Below, piece by piece: positions 43,901 to 52,315 of a DNA stretch of 64,000 nt. The stretch is taken from assembly GCA_964291475.2 (NCBI GenBank), contig OZ220082.1, positions 23,620-87,619 of the forward strand, given 5' to 3'. A program made the position numbers and the translations under genes. Positions within the stretch are counted from its first letter, which is position 1. Each line of letters opens with the position of its first letter. The notes under the pieces were generated by a model. It saw nothing but the letters and a program-made list of their open reading frames with translations. It was not told the DNA's origin and made no database searches. Origin of the DNA: DAOUKH01 sp964291475 (GTDB taxonomy: Bacteria > Chloroflexota > Dehalococcoidia > SHYB01).

Positions 43901-45256
43901 ATGACCGTGACGGCGCTGCATGACGCGCTGGCGGAAGCCGTGGGCCCCGACGGCCTGGCCCGCGGCGACCTCGCCCGCTTCGCCGTCGACGGCATCACGC
44001 CCAAGGCCGTCGCCGCCCCCGACTCTGCCGACGCCGCCTCGGCCCTGCTCCGTCTCGCCAACGACTCCAGCCTCGCCGTGGTCCCGCGCGGCGGCGGCGT
44101 CTCCATGGCCGCGGGCATGCCGCCCGGCCGCCTCGACGTCGTCCTCGAGACCCGGCGCCTCAACGCGCTCACCCTCCACGAGCCCGCCGACCTCGTCGCC
44201 GGGGCCCAGGCCGGCATGACCCTCGAGGCGCTCAACCGCGCCCTCGCCGAGCACGGCCAGATGCTCCCTCTCGACGCGCCCAGCCCCGGCCGCGCCACCC
44301 TCGGCGGCATCCTCTCCGCCGACGTGTACGGCCCCCGCCGCGCCTTCTACGGCACCGCCCGCGACCGCGTCATCGGCCTCCAGGCGCTCGACCCCTCCGG
44401 CACGCCGATCAAGGGCGGGGGACGGGTGGTGAAGAACGTCGCCGGCTACGATCTCCCCAAGCTCTTCATCGGCGCCCACGGCACCCTCGGACTCATCACC
44501 GAGGCCACCTTCAAGCTCGCGCCGCTCCCCGCCGCGCGGACGGCCATCGTCGGCGCATTCGCCAAGATCGGCCCCGCCCTCGACGCCGCCCTTGCCGTCC
44601 TCAAGAGCGGGCTCCGGCCCACGGCGCTCGACCTCCTCAACGGCGCGGCCTACCGGGCCGCGGCGAAGCGCGTCCAGATGCCCTCCATCTCCGACCGCGA
44701 CTACTTCCTCGCCGCCGAGCTTGCCGGCGTCCCCGGCGCGGTCGAGCGCCAGAAGATGCAGGTCCATCGCGCCATCACCGGCGCCGGCGGCAAGTCGCTC
44801 CTCGCCGACGAGACTTCCCAGCAGGACGGCTTCTGGCGCGCCGTCATCGACCTCGGACGCACCGCGCAGCGCCCCGCCACCATGATCACCCGCTTCTCCA
44901 CCCGGTGGGACGGCCTCGAAAAGCTCGTCCTGGGGCACGAAGCCCTGGCGGAGAGCAACGAGGCGGAAGCGGCGATCGAGGTCTACCTCGGCGTGGGCCT
45001 GGGACGCACCGCCTGGTGGGTCGGCGAGAGCCCGCCGCCGGAGCATGCGAAGATCGCCGCGATCATCGTCACCCTCCGCAAGGCGGCGGAGATCGCCGGC
45101 GGCCCCTTCGTCGTCGAAAGCGTCCCGCCCGCCGTCAAGAAGCTGGTCGACGTCTGGGGTCAGCCGGGCCCCGAATTCGACATCATGCGGCGGATCAAAG
45201 ACCTGTTCGATCCCAACGAGGTAATGAGCCCCGGACGCTTCCTCGGCGGGCTCTAG
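43901..45256 (+). CDS. glcE: Glycolate oxidase subunit GlcE
   Basis: 451 residues. Second FAD-binding subunit: VVPRGGGVSMAAGMPPGRLD, LGGILSADVYGPRRAFYGTARD, KNVAGYDLPKLFIGAHGTLGLITEATFKL, and the C-terminal FDPNEVMSPGRF. It is somewhat longer than usual GlcE (about 350) owing to a larger central domain. Start ATG 43901, directly after glcD. Confidence 0.9.
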   Translation: MTVTALHDALAEAVGPDGLARGDLARFAVDGITPKAVAAPDSADAASALLRLANDSSLAVVPRGGGVSMAAGMPPGRLDVVLETRRLNALTLHEPADLVAGAQAGMTLEALNRALAEHGQMLPLDAPSPGRATLGGILSADVYGPRRAFYGTARDRVIGLQALDPSGTPIKGGGRVVKNVAGYDLPKLFIGAHGTLGLITEATFKLAPLPAARTAIVGAFAKIGPALDAALAVLKSGLRPTALDLLNGAAYRAAAKRVQMPSISDRDYFLAAELAGVPGAVERQKMQVHRAITGAGGKSLLADETSQQDGFWRAVIDLGRTAQRPATMITRFSTRWDGLEKLVLGHEALAESNEAEAAIEVYLGVGLGRTAWWVGESPPPEHAKIAAIIVTLRKAAEIAGGPFVVESVPPAVKKLVDVWGQPGPEFDIMRRIKDLFDPNEVMSPGRFLGGL

Positions 45257-45264
45257 AGGCGGCG

Positions 45265-46593
45265 ATGACCACCGACACCGACCATGTCCACACCCCGGCG
45301 GCCCCCGGCTTCGCCGGCCCCGACGCGCCCCTCGAGGAAGACCTCTACAAGTGTGTCCACTGCGGGCTCTGCCTGCAGGTCTGCCCCACCTACGTCGAGC
45401 TCGGCGTGGAGACCGAGTCCCCCCGGGGCCGCATCGCCCTCATGAAGGGCGTCCACCAAGGCCGCATCGGCCTCACCGACGGCGTCGCCGGGCACCTCGA
45501 CCTCTGCTTGCAATGCCGCGCCTGCGAGGCCGCCTGCCCCGCCGGCGTCCCCTACGGCCGCATGATGGAGGCTGCCCGCACCCAGATGGCGACGCACCGT
45601 CCCCGCTCCCTCCGCTACCGCCTCGGCGTCTTCCTCGGCCTGCGGCTCCTCCTCCACCACCCGGTCCTGCTCCGGACCGCCGCCTGGGCATTGAAGGCCT
45701 ACCAGCGCACCGGACTCCAGGCCCTCGTCCGCGGGACGGGCCTTCTCCGGCCCGTCGGCGCACTCGACCGCCTCGAACGGCAGCTCCCCCGACTCGGTCG
45801 CTTCTACCGGCGCCCCCGCAAGCCGGTAGCGCCCCAAGGCGCCCCGTCGCGGCGCGTCGGTATGCTCGACGGCTGCGTCATGCCCCTCGTCTACGGACGC
45901 GTGAACGAGGCCACCGCGGCCGTCCTCGCCCGCAACGGCTGCGAGGTCGTCGTCCCCGCCCAGGGCTGCTGCGGCGCACTCAGCACCCACCTCGGCGAGC
46001 GCGACTCCGGCCGCGCCCTTGCCCGCCGCAACATCGACGCCTTCCTCGACGCCGGCGTCGACGCCATCGTCGTCAACTCCGCCGGCTGCGGCTCCACCAT
46101 GAAGGAGTACCACGAGCTCCTGAAGGACGACCCCGCTTACCGCGAGAAGGCCGAGCGCTTCGCCGCCATGGTCCACGACGTCCACGAGTTCCTCGACGCC
46201 CTCCCCCTCGACCCGCCCACCGGCGACACCCCGGCCCGCGTCACCTACCAGGACTCCTGCCACCTCGCCCACGCCCAGGGCGTCGCCGACGCCCCCCGCC
46301 GCATCCTCGACGCCATCCCCGGCGTCAAGCTCGTCGAAATGGAGCGCTCCGACCTGTGCTGCGGCGCCGCCGGCGTCTACAACGTCACCCACCGCGGCAT
46401 GTCCGACCGCCTCCTCGACAACAAGATGCGCCGTGCCGCCGCCACCGCCGCCGATGTCATCGCCACCGCCAACCCCGGCTGCATGCTCCAGCTCGAATCC
46501 GGCGCCCGCGAACGGGGCCTCCCCCTCCGCGTCGTCCACGTCGTCGAGCTCCTCGCCGCCTCCTACGCCGCTGAGGCAGAGGACACGGATTGA
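45265..46593 (+). CDS. glcF: Glycolate oxidase iron-sulfur subunit GlcF
   Basis: 442 residues. Two 4Fe-4S ferredoxin motifs, CVHCGLCLQVCP (Cys30, 33, 36, 40) and CLQCRACEAACP (81, 84, 87, 91), are followed by two CCG domains (QGCCGALSTH and DLCCGAAGVYN). It passes electrons from GlcDE to the membrane pool. Start: ATG 45265, eight bases after glcE. The frame is open upstream but that is a shadow of glcE. The stop overlaps the next gene by four bases. Confidence 0.92.
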   Translation: MTTDTDHVHTPAAPGFAGPDAPLEEDLYKCVHCGLCLQVCPTYVELGVETESPRGRIALMKGVHQGRIGLTDGVAGHLDLCLQCRACEAACPAGVPYGRMMEAARTQMATHRPRSLRYRLGVFLGLRLLLHHPVLLRTAAWALKAYQRTGLQALVRGTGLLRPVGALDRLERQLPRLGRFYRRPRKPVAPQGAPSRRVGMLDGCVMPLVYGRVNEATAAVLARNGCEVVVPAQGCCGALSTHLGERDSGRALARRNIDAFLDAGVDAIVVNSAGCGSTMKEYHELLKDDPAYREKAERFAAMVHDVHEFLDALPLDPPTGDTPARVTYQDSCHLAHAQGVADAPRRILDAIPGVKLVEMERSDLCCGAAGVYNVTHRGMSDRLLDNKMRRAAATAADVIATANPGCMLQLESGARERGLPLRVVHVVELLAASYAAEAEDTD

Positions 46594-47495
46594 CGACGCC
46601 GCAGGAATTTGGCAATAAGTTCGAGTGTTACCTGCTGGAACGCATGGTGCAGTTGGGAATGGCTTGCACTCCCAAACCCGTCCTCACGGATGGCAAGACT
46701 CCCGACTTCTGGGTCGAGCACAGGGGGAGGGCCTGCTACGTGGAGGCCACGCACACTCATGGGCCAGACGAATTCAGACAGAAGAGGGGCGAGGAGGACC
46801 TCGAGGAACTATTGGAGAAGAGCGTTCCAGGGGGTTGGGGCATAGTGTTGCAGTATCCGTACGGCGAAGACAAGCGACTAACCGGCCCCATCTCAAAGAC
46901 TGACAAGGCCATCCAGAAAGTCGTGGCATGGCTCTCAACCGTGGATCCGGGCGCTGATGGGTCAATCTTGAAACTCGACATCCAGGGCGTCCGGGTCACA
47001 CTCCAAGCCCACGGAATGCCGACGACCAAGAAGGTTACGGCCGGCTGGATCAAGAGCCACGGCCAAGGCGGGCTCGCCACGAAAAGATACGAGACGTTTA
47101 GGGGCTCCCTGAGGAAGAAGTACAACAAATACACCGCAGAACCAGAGAGCCTGGGAGACATCCCGCTGATCATTGCCATATTCGACGAAACGCTGGTTCA
47201 GGAATCGGTCAGTGAGGCTCTCTACGGAACGGTGATCCCTTACGTCTCGTTCAACAGACAAACCAGGGAAGTGTTGGGGTCCGGAACCAACACCCTGCGC
47301 GACGGAGTCTGGTTGAATAGCAGGGACGGAGAATTAAAACCCCGGCACGACCACCTCGCAGGGGTATGGCACTTCCAATCGATGCTGGATCCTGACAGGC
47401 GACCCGCATTCTTCCCCAACTCCAATCGCCAAGACCTCTGTTCGATCATCCCCGAGCCGCTACTGCAAGACTCAGTATCGCCTCCTGATGCCTAA
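46590..47495 (+). CDS. Hypothetical protein with a PD-(D/E)XK-like motif
   Basis: 301 residues, family not recognised. The N-terminal segment KTPDFWVEHRGRACYVEAT (Asp39, Glu52) resembles the core of restriction-type nucleases, although the final Lys is replaced. The remainder is mixed alpha/beta with conserved-looking DIPLIIAIFDE. Start: TTG 46590 overlaps the glcF stop by four bases, so it is read from that message. Base composition is lower in GC than glcDEF, suggesting acquisition. It could be a stand-alone nuclease or defence protein. Evidence is limited to the motif. Confidence 0.45.
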   Translation: MTTPQEFGNKFECYLLERMVQLGMACTPKPVLTDGKTPDFWVEHRGRACYVEATHTHGPDEFRQKRGEEDLEELLEKSVPGGWGIVLQYPYGEDKRLTGPISKTDKAIQKVVAWLSTVDPGADGSILKLDIQGVRVTLQAHGMPTTKKVTAGWIKSHGQGGLATKRYETFRGSLRKKYNKYTAEPESLGDIPLIIAIFDETLVQESVSEALYGTVIPYVSFNRQTREVLGSGTNTLRDGVWLNSRDGELKPRHDHLAGVWHFQSMLDPDRRPAFFPNSNRQDLCSIIPEPLLQDSVSPPDA

Positions 47496-48180
47496 CTCCG
47501 CCGCCCTCCGCCGAACCGCGCTGCTGCTGGTGTTCGCCGGCCTGGCGTGGAACCTGGCCGAGGCCGGCGTCGCGTTCTGGGCGGGCGCCGAGGCCGGGAG
47601 CGTGGCCCTGCTGGCCTTCGGCCTCGACAGCATCGTCGAGCTGCTCGCCGGCGGTGTCTTGGTCTGGCGGCTGTGGGGCGACCGGGGCGATCAGGCGTCG
47701 GCGGTCGCCGAGCGGCGGGCGCAGCGCCTCGTCGGACTCAGCTTCTTCCTGCTCGCCGCCTACATCGTCATCCACTCCGGGACCAGCCTCCTGGGCTGGC
47801 TGCCCCAGCCTGAGCCCAGCCTCGTCGGCGTCGCGATCGTGGTCGCCAGTACCGTCGTGATGGCCGGCCTCTACGTGGGGAAGATGCGCATCGCCGCCCG
47901 GATGCAGTCCCGGTCCTTGCGCGCCGAGGCCATGGAAAGCCTCTCTTGCGACCTCCAGGACCTCTCCATCCTCGTCGGCCTCGGACTCAACAGCCTCTTC
48001 GCCTGGTGGTGGGCCGACCCCGTCTCCGCCCTCGTCCTCGTCCCCTTCTTCATCAAGGAAGGCCGGAAGAACGTCGCGGCCAACGGCGACGAGCACGACG
48101 GACGCGAGAACTGGGTCTGCTTCTGCCTGAACTGCCTCTACGGCGTGCGCAGCTGCCGGGCTGCCTGCTGCCAGGCCTGA
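47488..48180 (+). CDS. Cation-diffusion-facilitator-like membrane protein with Cys-rich tail
   Basis: 230 residues, about five or six membrane helices. FGLDSIVELLAGG and LSCDLQDLSILVGLGLN correspond to the metal-binding helices of CDF transporters, though the usual His-Asp motifs are Asp-Glu and Asp-Asp here. The cytoplasmic C-terminal domain is missing and replaced by CFCLNCLYGVRSCRAACC, with seven Cys. Start: ATG 47488 overlaps the preceding gene by eight bases. A metal-export role is likely. The tail may bind soft metals. Confidence 0.7.
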   Translation: MPNSAALRRTALLLVFAGLAWNLAEAGVAFWAGAEAGSVALLAFGLDSIVELLAGGVLVWRLWGDRGDQASAVAERRAQRLVGLSFFLLAAYIVIHSGTSLLGWLPQPEPSLVGVAIVVASTVVMAGLYVGKMRIAARMQSRSLRAEAMESLSCDLQDLSILVGLGLNSLFAWWWADPVSALVLVPFFIKEGRKNVAANGDEHDGRENWVCFCLNCLYGVRSCRAACCQA

Positions 48181-48201
48181 CCGGCGCCGCGGCCGCTGCC
48201 G

Positions 48202-48774
48202 CTACCTGAGGCGAATGACGCCGCAGGCGACGCGTTCACCCTCTCCGTGGTCTTCCGTATAGGTGTCGGGTTCCCCGTAGATGATGATGGCGGAACCGTC
48301 GTCGTCGAACACCGAGTGGTCCGCCCCGGTGCCTAAGGTGATGCCCGCCGTGAAGAAATCGGCCCGCGCGGTGCCGTCGGCGTTCGCGTACAGGTTGGGC
48401 AGGTCTCCGCCGTGCGGCCCAACACTTCCGCCCTTCTTCCAGGTGTCGTGCAGAAATCCGCCTTCGCCCGGGTCGAAGTGATCGCCGGCCGCCTCGAAGT
48501 CGGGCTCGCAGGCGCCGACGGCGTTGATGCTCACGGCGTGCCCGCCCGGCGTCAGCTCCCGCACTTCAACCGCGACGATGACGCCAACGGCGCCTTGCGT
48601 CAGGGTCACCGTGCCGATACCCGTCCCGTCCGGCGAGGCCAGCACAGCGTCGGCGGTCACGCCCACCGGCGGCTCATAGTCCGAGCCGCCGCGCAGCCAC
48701 TCGAAGCCCAGCACGAGGAAGAGAACGATCAACAGGGGCAGCACAAAGATCACCGGGCCCAGTCTTCGAATCAC
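48202..48774 (-). CDS. Cu/Zn superoxide dismutase-like protein lacking copper ligands
   Basis: 190 residues. N-terminal anchor helix at 8-27 and an extracytoplasmic SOD-like domain. The zinc-loop residues are present (His99 in GDHFDP, His109, His121 and Asp124 in GPHGGDLPN), as are Cys89 and Cys184 for the disulfide. Of the copper ligands, the usual HxH is Ser82/Asn84 in HAVSINAVG and the last His is Tyr166. Dismutase activity is therefore unlikely. Proteins of this kind, such as YojM of Bacillus, are known. Convergent with the CDF-like gene. Confidence 0.8.
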   Translation of the reverse strand: MIRRLGPVIFVLPLLIVLFLVLGFEWLRGGSDYEPPVGVTADAVLASPDGTGIGTVTLTQGAVGVIVAVEVRELTPGGHAVSINAVGACEPDFEAAGDHFDPGEGGFLHDTWKKGGSVGPHGGDLPNLYANADGTARADFFTAGITLGTGADHSVFDDDGSAIIIYGEPDTYTEDHGEGERVACGVIRLR

Positions 48775-48997
48775 CGTCGTGCCCCTTGCGCCCGCGAGGC
48801 CGACCGGCCGAGCATCCCAGCCTGCTCCCCGCTGCAGACCTGTTGCCTACAAACAAGACTCCGTGGTGTTGATACCACGTCCCCTCTCCGGCCTCTTACT
48901 GATACTCCCTATCACTAGGTGTCCAAAATCTACCGTTTGCCCCACGGCTTGTCAACTCAGCGGAGAACTGCGCAACCCGCGGCGGCGGCTAGTGACC

Positions 48998-49035
48998 CTT
49001 CCCAGTAGGGGCGACTCTTGTGGTCGCCCAACCCC
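48998..49035 (+). repeat. REP-like palindromic element, copy 3
   Basis: CCCAGTAGGGGCGACTC, a short loop, GGTCGCCCAACCCC. It lies in the 413-bp gap 48775-49187, which has no gene but two elements of this family. Confidence 0.55.
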
Positions 49036-49067
49036 TAATCGCCGCCAACCGCCATCGAACTCGCCGC

Positions 49068-49106
49068 CCCCTCCCTGTAGGGCAAGTCGCGACTCGCCCG
49101 TCCCCC
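49068..49106 (+). repeat. REP-like palindromic element, copy 4
   Basis: CCCTCCCTGTAGGGCAAG, core GTCGCGAC, then TCGCCCGTCCCCC. It is closest to copy 1 (1679-1720, opposite strand). The text TGCAAAGGGTCTCCGGCGG follows at about 49122, as it does beside the tri-hairpin repeats. Confidence 0.55.
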
Positions 49107-49187
49107 ACAACCGGGACCGCTATGCAAAGGGTCTCCGGCGGCGCTGCGAGTAGGCTTCGGGAGGCCGGTGCGCAACGAACGCGGCGG

Positions 49188-49610
49188 CTACTCCTCGTGG
49201 AAGTCGAAGCTGACCATCCAGTTGATGCCGAACCGGTCCGTGCACGAACCGAAGTACGACCCCCAGAACATGTCCTGCAGCGGCATCGTCACCGCGCCGC
49301 CCTCCGAGAGCTTGCCGAAGACCTCGTCGCTCTCCTCCCGGCTGCCCGCCGTGTACGAGATCGAGAAGTTGTTCCCCTGCTCCGGAGGCGGGCCGAACGC
49401 CGATGGCACGTCGCTGCCCATCAGCACCGTCCCTCCGATGCTGTACGACACGTGCATGACGTTCTCCCGCTCCGTCTCGGGCACCCCCATGTCCTCCGGC
49501 CCATCCCCGAACGTCTGAAAGATATCGAACTCGCCCCCAAACACCGACCGGTAGAACTCAAACGCCTCCCGGCACCCCTCTCTGAAGTGCAGATACACAT
49601 TCAACGACAT
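49188..49610 (-). CDS. VOC-superfamily protein (PhnB-like)
   Basis: 140 residues. Paired beta-alpha-beta modules: MSLNVYLHFREGCREAFEFYRSVFGGEF and DMFWGSYFGSCTDRFGINWMV, the ending typical of PhnB/glyoxalase-like proteins. The function of most PhnB-like members is unknown. Start: ATG 49610 with AGGAGG upstream. Single gene. Confidence 0.85.
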   Translation of the reverse strand: MSLNVYLHFREGCREAFEFYRSVFGGEFDIFQTFGDGPEDMGVPETERENVMHVSYSIGGTVLMGSDVPSAFGPPPEQGNNFSISYTAGSREESDEVFGKLSEGGAVTMPLQDMFWGSYFGSCTDRFGINWMVSFDFHEE

Positions 49611-49768
49611 CGTCGCCTCCTTGCTCGTAGCCCGCCGAGCCTACCGGAGCGCCGCCATCGGCGCCAGCCCCCCGTGTCGCCCGCGCGTGTTGCGCGGCGC
49701 GAAGCACGAGCCACGGATAGCGGCCACTCCTGTACCTGGAAAGCCCGCCCTAGCGTCGTCTGGGGAAC

Positions 49769-50974
49769 CTACCCCGCCGCGACCGCCGCCAACGACCGCT
49801 CCGCCGCCGCGACGCCGGCACCGGGCTCGACGGCGCAGCCCTGCGCCGCGAGCACGCGCCCCAACGCGTCCAGGAAGAGGCGGACGTTGTCCGGGGTCGA
49901 GTTGTAGCCCATGAGGCCGATGCGCCAGGCGTTGCCCGCGAACGGGCCGAGGCCGGCGCCGACTTCGATGTCGTGCTCGTTGAGCAGCGCGCCGCGCACC
50001 TCGGCGTCAGACGCGCCCTCGGGGACGCGCACCGTGGTCAGGGGGTAGGCCCGGTAGGCCGGGTCGACGATCAGCTCCACCCCAAGCGCCTCCAGCCCCG
50101 CGTACAGCGCCAGCGAGTTCCGCCGGTGCCGCGCGTGCCGCGCCTCCAGCCCCTCCTCCAGGATCACCGCCAGGGCCTGGTGCAGACCGTAGATCATCGA
50201 CACCGGCGCGGTGTGGTGATAGCCCCGCACGCCGTTCTCGCCCCGCCAGTACCGCAGCACCGACCGGATGTCGAGGTACCAGTTGGCGACCGTCGACTCC
50301 CGGGCGCGGACCACGTCGAGCGCGCGCTCGTTGAACGTCACCGGCGCCAGCCCCGGCGGTGCGCCCAGGCACTTCTGTGTCCCCGAATACGCGATGTCGA
50401 CGCCCCAGGCGTCCACCTCGACGGGCACCCCCGCCAGCGAGGTGACGCAGTCGATCAGGAAGAGCGCCCCGCGGTCGTGGGCCAGGTCGGCGAGCCCGTC
50501 CAGGGGCTGCAGCACCCCCGTCGACGTCTCCCCGTGCACCACCGCCACCATCTTGACCTTGTCCACGCTGTCGAGGGCCGCCTCGACCGCCTTGGGGTCG
50601 AGTGGCTGACCCCACTCACCTTCGGCGCGGACGACGTTGCCGCCGTAGCGCTCCACCATCTCGCCGATGCGCCCGCCGAAGAAGCCGTGCATGCCGATGA
50701 CCACGTTGTCGCCGGGCTCGACGACGTTGCACACCGCCGCCTCCATGCCCGCCGACCCGGTGCCCGACACGGCGATCGTGGCGTCGTTCTTGGTGCGGAA
50801 GACGGCCCGCTGCATCGCGCAGACCTCCTCCAGCACGTCGATGAAACGCGGGTCCATGTGGCCGATCACCGGCCGGGCCAGCGCCTCCTCGACCCTGGGG
50901 TGGACGTTGGCCGGTCCGGGCCCCAGCAGGGTCCGTTTCGGCGTATCGAGCAAACGCGGCGCGCTATCGGGCAC
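49769..50974 (-). CDS. Class V aminotransferase (alanine-glyoxylate/serine-pyruvate type)
   Basis: 401 residues. PLP enzyme: LLGPGPANVHPRV at the N-terminus, AVSGTGSAGMEAAV, VVHGETSTGVLQPLDGLADLAH, the PLP Asp in LIDCVTS and the Schiff-base Lys in SGTQKCLGAPPGLAPVTF. Start: GTG 50974 is seven bases after GGAGG. ATG 50995 would add seven residues but has a weak site. It likely converts glyoxylate to glycine, consuming the glyoxylate made by GlcDEF encoded 3 kb away. Confidence 0.9.
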   Translation of the reverse strand: MPDSAPRLLDTPKRTLLGPGPANVHPRVEEALARPVIGHMDPRFIDVLEEVCAMQRAVFRTKNDATIAVSGTGSAGMEAAVCNVVEPGDNVVIGMHGFFGGRIGEMVERYGGNVVRAEGEWGQPLDPKAVEAALDSVDKVKMVAVVHGETSTGVLQPLDGLADLAHDRGALFLIDCVTSLAGVPVEVDAWGVDIAYSGTQKCLGAPPGLAPVTFNERALDVVRARESTVANWYLDIRSVLRYWRGENGVRGYHHTAPVSMIYGLHQALAVILEEGLEARHARHRRNSLALYAGLEALGVELIVDPAYRAYPLTTVRVPEGASDAEVRGALLNEHDIEVGAGLGPFAGNAWRIGLMGYNSTPDNVRLFLDALGRVLAAQGCAVEPGAGVAAAERSLAAVAAG

Positions 50975-51082
50975 AGCAGGGCCTCCGGGGAGCATGACTT
51001 CAACAGGAGAGCGAATCAGAAGGGACGCTCCCAGCCTAGCAGCCCCCAAATCCGCCGGTCAACCCGAGGGAGGGCCTCTAGG

Positions 51083-51478
51083 TCAGCAGCCGCACTTGAC
51101 GCCGGCCGCGGCGTGGGCGCCGTCGCCGTGGGTGGCGTAGCCGTCGCGCTTCCACCAGTCGAGCCCGCCGATGAGCTCGCGCACCTCGAAGCCAAGCTCC
51201 AGGAGCTTCATCGCCGTCTTCGTCGAAGCGTTGCAGCCGATGCCGTCGCAGTAGCAGACGTAGCTCTTCGACCTGTCTAGCGACTGCGTGGACTCGGGGC
51301 CGATCTCCCGGTGCGGGAGGCTGACCGCGCCGGGAATATGCTCGTGGGCATAGGCGTCGGCCGACCGGCCGTCGACCACGACGATCGCCTCGCCCTGCTC
51401 GAGGGCCTCGTAGAGGTCCGCCGAGTCCATCTCGTAGGCGAGCTTGTGCCGGTAGAAGTTCAGCTGCTCGGTGCTCAT
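51083..51478 (-). CDS. Rhodanese-like sulfurtransferase
   Basis: 131 residues, single rhodanese domain: IVVVDGRSADAYAHEHIPGAVSLPH, then the active-site loop YCDGIGCNAS with Cys77 (Cys82 adjacent), and GFEVRELIGGLDWWKRDGY. The C-terminus ends KCGC, adding two more thiols. It probably handles sulfane sulfur or senses oxidants. It begins eight bases after the sirtuin stop, so the two are co-transcribed. Confidence 0.87.
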   Translation of the reverse strand: MSTEQLNFYRHKLAYEMDSADLYEALEQGEAIVVVDGRSADAYAHEHIPGAVSLPHREIGPESTQSLDRSKSYVCYCDGIGCNASTKTAMKLLELGFEVRELIGGLDWWKRDGYATHGDGAHAAAGVKCGC

Positions 51479-51486
51479 GGAGGTCT

Positions 51487-52284
51487 CTACGCCGTATCCT
51501 CCCGGAAGGCTTTGGCCCGTTCAAGGAGGAACGGCAGCCCCTCCCCCGACGGCGTCCGGAGCAGGATGTCGCACGCGCCGGACAGCGCCGTCTCCAAGGG
51601 GTTCACCTCGATGAGGCGCGCGCCGCGCTGCTGCGCGATTGAGGGCAGCCCCGCCGCCGGGTAGACCAGCGCCGACGTCCCGATCAGCACCACGCAGTCC
51701 GCCATCAGCGCCTGCGTCTGGCAGACCTCGAGCACGTCCACCGGAATCGGCTCGCCGAACATGACGCCGTCGCCCTTCACCAGCCCCTGGCAGTGCGGAC
51801 AGCGCACCGGCAGCTTGTCGAGCGACACCTCGTCCGCCTCGAAGCGGGTCACGCAGTTGATGCAGCGGTACTTGAACCGGTTCCCGTGGATCTCCGCGAC
51901 GTTGACGCTCCCCGCCACTTGGTGCAGGTTGTCGACGTTCTGGGTCACGATGTGGCGGATGAACCCCTCGCGCTCCATCTCCGCCAGCGCGTAGTGGCCG
52001 GGGTTCGGCTTCGCCTTCTCCATCGCCTCCGAGAAGGCCGCCATGTCGGGGTCCTGCGGCCGCAGCCGCTGCTCCCACCACGCCTCCGGGTCGTTGAGGA
52101 AGGCGTCGTACATCCGCATGTCCGGCTCGCCCTTCTTCGTCCACAGCCCGCCCGGACCGCGGAACGTGGGGATGCCGCTCTCCGCCGACATGCCCGCACC
52201 GACGAGCGCGATGGCGTGCCGCGAGCGGGCGAGGATCTGCGCCGCCTCGTCGAAGGCGCGCCGGTGGTCGTCGCCGATGGCCAT
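51487..52284 (-). CDS. Sirtuin NAD-dependent protein deacylase
   Basis: 265 residues. GAGMSAESGIPTFRG (29-43) binds NAD, TQNVDNLH lies at 114-121, His133 in IHG is catalytic, and the zinc site is Cys141/144 and Cys162/165. GTSALVYPAAGLP closes the NAD pocket. Removes acyl groups from lysine, for example from acetyl-CoA synthetase. First gene of a two-gene unit with the rhodanese. Confidence 0.92.
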   Translation of the reverse strand: MAIGDDHRRAFDEAAQILARSRHAIALVGAGMSAESGIPTFRGPGGLWTKKGEPDMRMYDAFLNDPEAWWEQRLRPQDPDMAAFSEAMEKAKPNPGHYALAEMEREGFIRHIVTQNVDNLHQVAGSVNVAEIHGNRFKYRCINCVTRFEADEVSLDKLPVRCPHCQGLVKGDGVMFGEPIPVDVLEVCQTQALMADCVVLIGTSALVYPAAGLPSIAQQRGARLIEVNPLETALSGACDILLRTPSGEGLPFLLERAKAFREDTA

Positions 52285-52315
52285 AGCCCGCCCATGCTAG
52301 TCAGCGGGCAGCGCC

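Noticed and set aside
42473..45046. Very long minus-strand frame opposite glcD and glcE
   Set aside because: A shadow frame made possible by GC-rich codons. Its Gly/Ala/Asp/Val-rich text has no domains, and glcDE on the other strand are certain.
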